Shown piece by piece: positions 49,901-50,183 of a stretch of 50,183 bases of DNA; position 1 is the first letter of the stretch, and each line of letters begins with the position of its first letter. The notes beneath the pieces are model-generated. The model saw only the letters and a list, made by a program, of their open reading frames with translations, was not told the origin of the DNA and ran no database searches. The translations under genes were made by a program, and so were the position numbers. The stretch covers positions 1-50,183 of the forward strand of contig CAZSNT010000061.1 of NCBI GenBank assembly GCA_964607765.1, given 5' to 3'. The DNA comes from CAZSNT01 sp964607765 (GTDB taxonomy: Bacteria; Verrucomicrobiota; Lentisphaeria; Oligosphaerales; JABHEG01).

Positions 49901-50183
49901 GCTGCTGGCGCGGGCACGATCCTGCTCGCCGCGGGCGACGACGGCGGCAGTGGTGACGACGACCTGGCTGTTAACGCGAGTGTGACGTCGAACACGGGCC
50001 GGGTCGACCTCGACGCGACCAACGACGTGACGTTCTCGGCTGACGGGGATGTTACGACTACATCGGGTGAGATCGAGGTGGCTGCGGTTGACGCGATCAC
50101 GATGTCCGATGGCACCGTGCTGAACGTAGGCGATGACCTGATCGACCTGGACGCCGACGAGAACATCGCTCTGGGCAGCTTGG
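22979..50183 (+). CDS. Giant TpsA exoprotein (filamentous-haemagglutinin-like), 3' end outside window
   Basis: Open from ATG 22979 to the last base: 27,205 nt, at least 9,068 codons, no in-frame stop. AAGGAG lies 6 nt upstream; an in-frame ATG at 22895 would add 28 residues. Residues 1-34 are a signal peptide (FATVLLSANFMFSPVIGFA). Residues 35-290 are the TPS/haemagglutination-activity domain: VVHGAVDIS, NISQGTAQAIVNWESFNIG, the hallmark NPNG (118-121), then GGFVETSG (287-294) and GEWLIDPNNI (314-323). Beyond this the protein is beta-helix-like, Gly/Asn/Asp/Thr-rich, built from strands of the NITIT type, with several repeat families. TpsB would export it through the TPS domain after Sec. Probable adhesin or surface filament; a C-terminal toxin (CDI type) cannot be excluded because the end is not seen. 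Confidence 0.93.
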   Translation, partial: MRRLKRNPRITPFMRFATVLLSANFMFSPVIGFAGNLPSGSQVVHGAVDISTAGNAMNISQGTAQAIVNWESFNIGANYGVYVNQPSAQAAMLSRVIGADPSRILGTLQANGIFYLVNPNGVYFSKDARVDVAQLIASTLNITNEDFLAGKLAFSGDSIATVENQGKITAEMAALVGRNVSNAGEITAKQVALAAASNVEIGRIAGGKLSVDMSGLMGDAINTGTIDASGGDADVQVHGARVAHLGTIDADAGMTGDGGTVILKGTQTAVVDGDITARGGTLTGDGGFVETSGLETFKIASTPDVSAPNGQGGEWLIDPNNIQIVAGNGNVNINAADPFASTDDSAQLGVDLIVTALGGGSVSVSTTTSGTNSQVGNITLSTALDYDGIGAGKTLTMNAHNDIDISGQIYDSSGAGDSLGVTLNAGLDGAGNIDINSAIDSAGANVTLTATGGNVDINAAITNAALVDINAGNTLTLFVDILGTDSVITANQVDIDTGIIVSVDNKDKILTEGGNINVDTTTGPISLPNLDTTGAGGAQNNGSVTVNAQTNATMDGTITTGTNGSVTVTAIDDVSINTITSGDAITITANSGGGDDNGAITFGGAAAPLQATGDVTLTSVESMSIGSVMDSNGGNVVITSQKGEAFLADITTDGGNITVRAGTTGALVAQPGIQIQGALTTANANNTVGGSILMEARGTIQQDSDNVVTDGGAFTAKADFLSSDGTGTFNTADVYVLGNEIDTTETTDGNVAGNITITGSGLLQIGGQVDVAGAVTSGKVFIAAARTAQELEFGLSNDGDFRVQTGDIANVSGADDIYIGSFAVADGAQFTNAHTGDVQVGSGDLSSVNVYITGDGDITDDGTANNGIAARTIQLKGQGATSNIGTFAAPVGVDVSGSGAPAGTTLLTLDTVGATGGAATDGQAHVIESTAWHAGDLDLDDVDIDTLNTSQRLVSLHVANNVVGAVEQIVTGNAVDFADDGAGEAGNNDIDLVLVADDMNITNNINIDSADADSGAADNDLVLMPVSTNQTIEIGGGAVASRLTLSEAELDNLYADDLTIGRSNSTDIIVTDGGTIGPDAGQIERHWTLIAGGEIRDDGLGGADILLQSNAGGVLTLDSGTGIGGNSGTFGNQLNVQSAGTSANTAGIAARSRAAGGATTGGDIRLYEDDASGMDLAAAKDVNTAFDATSDFGAFIDSAVDVVIESNDANADGSIAQAGATYDGGADDIEAIAGNDVAIRADNGVGATGLANMIATAVDNDLSVLNVQNGGIFILESGDGGSLTLGQATTDGAVDPQEDVINNATAAVGNIEIMTYDGDLTLDDAGGSVDNQDTIGGGTLSGTIALTAGGVDNNLTKDATETVTSVNADITLRADDMELYGVTGTISSNAAAAGGDITMIPNTDAAAIEIGGDIAGGRNQAADPTGAGTLTLNEEEINTTETHDADTVIIGRLDQTGGIRVADDLDLDASSDNLFLRTGNTGTHAATPAIYDGDEGVNDAAPNVISNLNRFAANTAGAVDLSLDFDAAAADAHLAATSTTAGAIVLDITQGDEQVDITQVEGINGISTTSGDIYVQSDSTLALVATNGEVNAGGATSNALLEATGDDDFLDIDDTVTAGHSVMLLGADMDITAAVTATNGNVIVAGNATDTDIDLGDNDAPAAGGDVDLSDAELGQLAAANGVLQIGNATTTTIDIMDDDDTGAVTFGSATVKLMTGAGAGTITDRSDTDAAAARHDTNVTATNLMLVAAGAIDGSGGGSEDGFLNVDVTDLAANTTAAGDVDISENDGVDIDDIAGDETPTANTDYFSAATLFDVTGIQDIDTQTWGNGGANDGDITLVSGGNITLTAEIMTDANDAISINADGGITDTGDQGTDDGGGVDDTFDIQGGTLTLLQADEGIGSETDTIDIDVDNITTVLNDDDGTGATRDIGINILDNYVGDGVTVTLVDNNDTTAGSDIFITSQSAGNNLEGSTVKTYTEVDAIDGQIVITSGGGGDATTNNDIVIGANGVRAGSSGPGDAGADITIQTHTTSSDITANGAIQADESVTIRTDGTTADITVGTGAGDIVQAETDAVAGTHDVEIIVSGTGDVSIGSGVGAANSVQATGNIYVYNGDGGGPDTTSGTGDYITTDAAGTDTIAIVGGLQSTDTGDVIIMGSDNITTGAGNATGQSIDTANGAITVKSLTGDITGGAGEYQAAGASKAVVVEAYDGSVTIGAGGIDNNGTVASPITISALDQNNSGNDVTVTVNGPIDSVQGAITIETNGDESAGNDISILNTVTANSGAATDFALTIQTIDGGAISAGAGDTIRNMGNGNASTVVIDSNNNGGGVTTNTGDVVSDNATVSITADTGNIDIGTGTVQENTDAVSAQDGITITATAGSVTWSGLLDVTGTGDVDIDASTTILQDGTGGAGAAGTGEAIQTNNGKITIDSNGTGAITFDQGIIEAGETAEGTDATIAITNADGDIIVGTNPAGGADDLNNFDAIRGPDAITLTANTTAGSDIVLIGGIDASDDGGISVLAEESITFYGAGDAGGNALDTNNGAIIVTSDAGNIDTDAGDIRANTDGASTNNITITATDGAIDIGDGADGEIHNDGIGNITIDSNDVGLNDDGGVTINDGANIDTNNGAISITAENRTGAGDAITTGTGNIIAGSAGGDQATGTITIQQDAAGGDDADITLGGGAVTADGGVTISTDGVGADIATGAGTVTAGAQAGADRDILVQTDEGSITIGAGGLDNNGTAGSDITVSANDTDNSGNDVTVTTNGAIDTLQGAITIETNGDESAGNDISILNTVTANSGAATDFALTIQTVDGGAISAGAGDTIRNMGNGNASTVVIDSDNAGGGVTTNTGDVVSDNATVSITADTGNIDIGTGTVQENTDAVSAQDGITITATAGSVTWSGLLDVTGTGAVDIDAFTTILQDGTGGVGAAGTGEAIQTNNGKITIDSNGTGAITFDQGIIEAGETAEGTDATIAISNADGDIIVGTNPAGGADDLNNFDAIRGPDAITLTANTTAGSDIVLIGGIDASDDGDISVLAEESITFYGAGDAGGNALDTNNGAIVVTSDAGNIDTDAGDIRANTDGASTNNITITATDGAIDIGDGADGEIHNDGIGNITIDSNDVGLNDDGGVTINDGANIDTNNGAISITAENRTGAGDAITTGTGNIIAGSAGGDQATGTITIQQDAAGGDDADITLGGGAVTADGGVTISTDGVGSDITTGAGTVTAGAQAGANRDILVQTDEGSITVGTGGLDNNGTAGSDITVSANDTNNSGNDVTVAVNAEVNTHEGAITIETNGDESAGNDITINGDILANTNTNTDYALTIQTVDGGSITITDGDQVINTGTGNASNVTIDSNNNGGGVTTGNGDGVVGNFDIQSTSGSVSITADTGEIDLGQALDQDASNHIQAEDGVTITATAGSVTWSGLIEVTDAGDVDIDAGTTITQAGVGGPGGVGTGEAIEANDGKITIDSNGTGAITFDQGIIDANETAEGTDATIAITNADGDIMVGTNPAGGADDLNNFDAIRGPDAITLTANTTAGSDIVVIGGIDASDDGGISVLSEANITFYGAGDAGGDAVDTNNGAVTITADAGNITTDAGDIRANTSDPGSALNNDIGITATAGAVNLAGAGDVINEGDSNNEGNGADITITAGNGITTNASPANVQTESGHITINATGGDIDIDGQVLAVVNTGGVFPNNMDFDITIQADDGSVDISNTVTNNGLGNGDGADIFVSATDVGTNAAVTVAITGAMTTEQGRIDIDTTGDNGSNITLGTTGNLIEANNAGNNVTYDITVTANDGSITVGNAGLGNILVNSANGALDSSITIESQDAKASGTGGGVTIEDKDIRTESGAITITTADGNISIDRAEIDADNTTDNDSAVTITATNGDVTLGADDDGGADITASGAISITAGGNENEINLRGDAADNVVINSGNSLITLTADDFAFGNVDTNLNSGDNVGITSGNANTILQPVDGDVNDIQIGSGATNAANANTIDLSEGELETITAGANNGIIVGRPDLANDAVISVVSAVDLLAETPRLALITASTSTANNGEAINDGTSGLTGTVLRLTELHAEAAGGIDLTVEDNTGGASGLTVDAHSYTAGDIILDFNDGGGAAIGTFTVGDTFATGSAQDTDKIETTASNIVIESDGPVTLNEDVSAGGTGFLVIELRGGDDLLNLNSGSLLTNNGQLHVLADEIDIAAGEMITAGGANNLFINDGQTSSDIIRIGVSGAAGANLDITETEWETRMSIGTPDANALYIGLSTDAADAADGTISNIDVENQGGITLDGNADVDFSTNFDNLVLVTDGNITDAGGGNDSIQVDTTDGHITMLADQINGSWDTFGVNQDSLRASTRYYAVQARTGEISFESRAYVDVDARYMPGFVVGGVAGTYNGDLATIGSTQDGVYAATATMDVVVVANADSTIDEDLTIRNQIVAGDTVHLYNGLGSIVTTETLVAATGVATNGYVVQGDGVIMEAPNANGVIGTSGSPIITRVGADGLVATAGNNGGEGQIHIVEDATGGGLIVSNVQSELVNATTLSGVRTDPSAAGDTGAIQVITRDGTLQIENTAAGNDVYADGGSAPTILLQAGVDVDAAADASTGENNTLQIDAGAIVSSDSANITLRADRMTINGQVNTTIGAAGGNIYVLPSDLTGDNGTTTDGVMVLLGGADGVNQLGLTQAELLNLYTHSDDGTVVGAIGTLDTAVTSIMNGQIRFGGNIDLYSDNGGAANNNENIALYTDNTSTDAANDVAGNDRAISDGTSGNLTTGSTLRGQDISLDAEGAIEVRINTAGPVTPTFNATTDDVDGDIIVEFAGGGGFSTASTFDRDDDATTDGIITQRGDIVIQNDGDFNTGGNTIQADAADAGTPRFLVVELDANDAIFTRAAAGTFSATGDIHIVADEMVIQAALEVPSGQSIYLRPETALDDDVIQLGTGANTGTANVLELDHTELNFLDINSGGTTDAVTIGRAATAANAADGTIDDPGDFDINDGEVRITGVADLDGAAAADSDNYTIVTEDRIINTGGATAVVSVDGILTLDAEDGIGHDGVDMATDAWDGADGGDAGALALDELDQWFDNANGGQSDPILIGSGDGTTGLAVSNSTAGDVSIALITTGTQDETYTITDGINERDAAGDPLQGITNSNAGDIAIWVDPSNKSFYDPAGAGDSVVLTVNRDITTTGAGVIMVDAGIGAGTDGADADVGAEVDSGGSFANSAGIGDAAGDNGNIASGGSAVNMQSDAEISTGSGNIYVIAGDDNEATGTTMTENDLEFQIALLETTGTVFIDFDGNVRDANGGGLNVSATTLTLDNAPEFNDAFGADGDEIETSISGVSFDVGELALTSNQDLTVVDPNSDGDSKPETFTEDAVGDPSDGAVNRSRQGGVIINVGNNSLTIDGVIMARTDDTFDATTVGGVANEFDNEPVPGADIRLISGGLDINASVIAGQSISTADGYSVTDTADITLEPGTLSQNVNIGHDPDDPPSGGLNLEQREINFLRADGNGTVNIGLVGGTGTVTVGFDDPVGTRPVDVRFDVQVAELDDDEYDTTQPLDSTGDAAWTSAFSEFTEVYGDQDDALADFTDDITVGPSTVTPSTGAGAVGSEIPYRFGTADNHDGDAANVGDQLVGMPSVNIRGGETTFVSGVQVYTGNTVTVDVTGAIIDGQTDNNARFDNVDGLDGDGLGFEAADGITAVDADIMGFNPGTVAAGAHTAGGDPVGDGAYDSTGTALLSAKGGIGTAAEDLDTAIANVSAVNFDVVGSTSVVNITNVGDLTNNGATNWDSGDITITASSPQIVAGDQITFGDGDITLTATEDGGDNDTLTVSANVTIKTDQGDILLTSGDDMTVNAGALVQTGGDGTITLNADTRTVGGGAGSDADAGADDGGDIDLDPTSILRTTGTGAITVRAADDIDTGVIVSGGTVDVLYEENTDAAVSQSPDIDIDGVIEARGNITISAQTDDSEGTSVVDINARVESTTGTVDIDASNNANGATSTVTIGADVIGSTVTVDVLEDDDTDAVSITFDGSSTNTRGGFDIDVTGGPANAAAVVLAAGVTLTAAGDIDVGDAAEVDDITLTATSNIVTNAAGAHVDLNAADLLDINGSITSADFIDLSGADGSASGNNIVITGAETLLAENNIDVNHALDIDGGSVTFTSDTGSITFDAAIDGAQALTVNADEGTSTFSGNIGSTTDLTGLTVVARSMAGRPTVETVGVPGSAGGAVSITTSTGDIAVSDITTTGGAGVAEGAGENAGTVTLTSVGGSVSAGNIVAIGGLGTDTLSDANARAGGDGASVTIQAGTFADLDNITTTGGAADVTAGDAAGAAGGTGGNVTIIAGTEVQALGDVTTTGGASAADGAAVQAGGSAGTVTVSATVDIGLNDGDGGTDTILTLTGGAGAGAGANAGDGANLTFNGPVTLDDTVQINTTGGANPGATDGNVTFNGTVDGAAAGAQNLTITADSGDVKFFDTIGEDVALGTLTIVSADEIYMADEVGLASLTVTTAGDVTIDEILRTADSTTATSGSINVTSTGTITLNGLLQTGDVAFADTAALDAVAAGDISVTAATGIVGTGRMVTGDAEITGADVAGADTVRSGNVTLNVTGAGDVGLSADNALTIGSVTANDAGTATTVGTVGSIIIGNANAPDRVNNGTVARAMDVSFGVATGGSTDNSGTLQVTTDGGAGAAGEIRVASSEALVVGALDTADATSQNIGIVTHDNADLTWAAVSALDSDVVTMGDDETGILTVAAAQGLGSFTGLGNSINITGSITTTASNASGTPSGSISLTADTTTVAVAAGLLTGNSTVADAAGNQTAATGGITISAVTGITGAGTLTTGNAQVDDTANNGTDSATSGSIALTVTGTGDIGLSGADALSVGTAAIVGNDDETATTGSITLGADRVNNGGAGGNLDIAMNAPTTGTTNNIGLLTVTTDGGAGAAGEIQITTDNALSLGTLTTDPNTVQTVEIQVTGANHLTIAAATDVNDAVTLDIDDNVAQDVLVDENFTAGSLTIAAGRAIDNVGGAEVLTTTNGNLSLTAVGNGTAAIGQSVDPLDVSVAGGSLVLTTSGAAAVGSVYVTSAADLTVGAIDTAADAQNVSLVTTGTADLTLAGGYTDVATDAFTLDTAGGDLTFSTNALTAGSLTVTDTDGGAVAVNVAVATAAAAANTGAISITTSNGNLSGTGSLTTGASAYAGAATSGNITLDLGTGALTGVDLATGNAQDTTPGAAATQSGSLDITAGSIGTSATAINTNIGVASAGSADNQGGLTANTSASNGSIYISETAGDLGITAVNAGTGDVSLTAAGGIVDETAAETAIIAADALSLSAATGIGSADDLDIDVTSVTATNSTSGNIMIFEVDGADNDLSVLGATQTTAGNIDIQTFDGSLTIDGAVSAAGAGTILFAAGDNGGSGDDDLVVNASVTSNTGKIDLDATNDVEFSAAGDVTTTSGEIEVAAVDAITMVDGTVLDAGDDLIDLDADENIALGSLVTTNNTATAVDINTANGAVTDANGASLNITATAGEATILAETGVDVDTDLNAIDIVNQSAGAVDLNDTGANGLIINQIDQDGTTVDVVTAGNTTILLGGNGVTAIGANAITIDVNGDGTLTVAAPITSAAGGAITITADDDVLQTVDAGDISSNNGAISITADADSDNNGTGGAITMHANALTDAGNSTITLDANENITLGSLATTGAVNVTLTTDAGVVGEDTVLDVNATLATLVIDAATGVGNGADIDTTVAAVDIDNSTSGDIVIDETDNLNINKIVQTSPVGAGNNGNITVTAASITVVDNADQDVAAIMAVDNGAVTLTAGEAAADDITVNDGITTQAGAVTLNANDRIVFAAAGDITASGAGNVQVLANADNANGDNSDEITMADGTLIDAGSGTIELDNVGGGFGGDVAVGGLLTTNAGATAVTIATDGAVTDAGAAHVDVVATTGGVDIDAEDGVSLDTTVDSIDVFNNTAGAVDIDETDDLTITRVLQDEDDSITVVAGGALTVAAAGGGVVIDDDADANGNADILLRAEAGTLTLNDDIRNDSDHADADITLDAVGSASNVAVNDVVGTAAGDITITADNDVTLATGGDVTATGAGNVQITADDDGDADGQGGALTMSDAGADSTVIDAGSGTIDLDADENITLGSITTTNNTAAAVTIDSTSGGLADGGDTADDIIANAGTVTINVMAGVGSSTNDIETQIGTLNIDNGDPANPNTTSSSGGIYVVEQVAGGDLTVSQAVITSPEDGFDGDIEISTLDGNLTLTGAVSTGDEGSITLAANDNVAPLGTGSVDIQSDITSVNGGITIDADDDVTFTGGNRTVQSTTGNVAITADQFAANNGGVITMAGTDAVNAGSGTIALSADGNVTLGALTTTNSGDTAVTLTSTSGDVREALDATVEVTAAGRLVIDAVLGVGATGDLETNVASVDITNATSGAIDIDEANDLSIFDVSQTTTGSISVIAGASLTVDAAGTGVLISGAAANNDTILLRGEAGSVAINDVVTNTSTGATADITVDAIGNTSSVSVTAVISSAAGDINLTADDDVTFNEFGDITATGAGNVTITADDDATVDAGQGGAVTMVNGTLVTGGTGLITVTADESITLGGLTTANVANASVRLTSVSGAIVDGGDTHVDIDANTTADTSGVRIAAASGIGTDANGIDTTVETLAATTGSGDLHIINTGEVDIIADGVLTGVTITAGAATDNITVTAASPLNVNAAVTNTGGGNIILAAEGTAVADDLTLAAAVTAAGGSGDISLYAGHDIAQGAFAVTAAGTGDIVYAAGVDYNAGTPRAGHAADDGDITMNAAATAVSATGDITMTATENITISSLTTGGDVSLSANDNTYGLGADNSGAIAEVLAAETAAITADDLTMSAATGIGAADDIDTDVRTVTATNSTSGNMVIFEIDGADNDLSVLGATQSTAGNIDIQTFDGSLTIDGAVSAAGAGTILLAAGDDGGSGDDDLAVNASVTSNTGRVDLDATNDVTFSADGDVTTTSGEIEVAAVDAITMSDGTVLNVGDDLIDLDADENIALGSL
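29630..33850 (+). repeat. 520-aa tandem repeat in tpsA, three copies
   Basis: Copies begin near 29630, 31190 and 32750, in exact 1560-nt register (e.g. 29761, 31321 and 32881 all read gatcaccatcgagacca). Copies 1 and 2 are nearly the same; 30630-30903 and 32190-32463 are identical over 274 nt. Copy 3 is more divergent and gains 21 nt between 33121 and 33160, after which its offset to copy 2 is 1581 (e.g. 31580 vs 33161). Similarity fades after about 33850. All copies keep the frame. Confidence 0.92.
42500..44880 (+). repeat. 260-aa repeat in tpsA
   Basis: A second repeat family with a 780-nt period: 42860 and 43640 align (gtcacgggc...gacatcggcc type), as do the segments about 300 nt upstream of each (gcagcatcaacgtg... 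and gcagcatcagcctc...). A third, weaker copy lies near 44400-44880. The units share a pattern of G-x-I-T/S-V strands and end in LTTGNA-type turns. Divergence is high, so this array is older than the 520-aa one. Confidence 0.65.
44990..50183 (+). repeat. Seven-module 4653-nt super-period in tpsA
   Basis: The landmark motif N-I-[TA]-L-G-S-L (or variant) falls at 45509, 46118, 46769, 47480, 48155, 48863, 49541 and 50162. Spacings are 609, 651, 711, 675, 708, 678 and 621 nt, summing to 4653. The first and eighth occurrences, with about 500 nt before each, are nearly identical (45148-45530 matches 49801-50183 at offset 4653), while modules 2-7 are more diverged. So the window ends just inside a second copy of a 1551-aa block. 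Confidence 0.88.

Overview
The window looks like part of a GC-rich draft or metagenome-derived chromosome of a Gram-negative bacterium, most likely from the PVC superphylum (Kiritimatiellota/Lentisphaerota-like). Three observations point this way: the ribosomal run rpmJ-rpsM-rpsK-rpoA-rplQ has no rpsD between rpsK and rpoA; the type II pseudopilins lack the usual glycine before the mature Phe; and the chromosome carries a giant two-partner-secretion protein. Omnitrophota, also known for giant surface proteins, is the main alternative. The placement is inference, not proof. A run of exactly 100 N (20812-20911) marks a scaffold gap.

Layout. 59-6970 (minus strand): RNase G/E, methionyl-tRNA formyltransferase, a membrane protein with an HExxH zinc-peptidase motif, pseudopilins GspH-like and GspG, GspF, and a small DUF6941-like protein, probably read from a promoter at 7083-7111. 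7245-11261 (plus strand): map-infA, then rpmJ-rpsM-rpsK-rpoA-rplQ behind a clear sigma70-type promoter at 8356-8383. 11272-12573 (minus): M28 aminopeptidase. 12707-15585 (plus): a glycosyltransferase overlapped by a MurJ/MVF-type flippase, a likely envelope-glycan pair. 15658-17148 (minus): Memo-AMMECR1 fusion. 17224-17299 (plus): tRNA-Glu(CUC). 17747-19424 (minus): holB and tmk.

20155-50183 (plus): a type Vb (two-partner) secretion locus that fills over half of the window. The transporter TpsB has an unusual N-terminus (signal peptide, long coiled coil, Pro/Lys-rich 66-nt tandem repeat broken by the gap) before its POTRA and barrel regions. 146 nt downstream starts a TpsA exoprotein whose frame is open from 22979 to the last base: 27,205 nt, at least 9,068 codons, with no stop inside and none reached. 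I checked this frame for stops line by line. Because it has no stop in the window, a caller that lists only closed ORFs misses it and reports many antisense shadows instead. The protein starts with a signal peptide and a haemagglutination-activity (TPS) domain, then becomes a mosaic of beta-helix repeats: a 520-aa tandem repeat near 29.6-33.8 kb, a 260-aa repeat near 42.5-44.9 kb, and seven ~203-237-aa modules that make a 1551-aa super-period starting again at the right edge. Codon choice changes visibly from about 45.1 kb on.

The likely shared job of this locus is to build and export a very large adhesin or surface filament: TpsB sits in the outer membrane and passes TpsA out. The glycosyltransferase/flippase pair and the partial type II secretion/pilus set are other envelope functions; the rest is core translation and replication.
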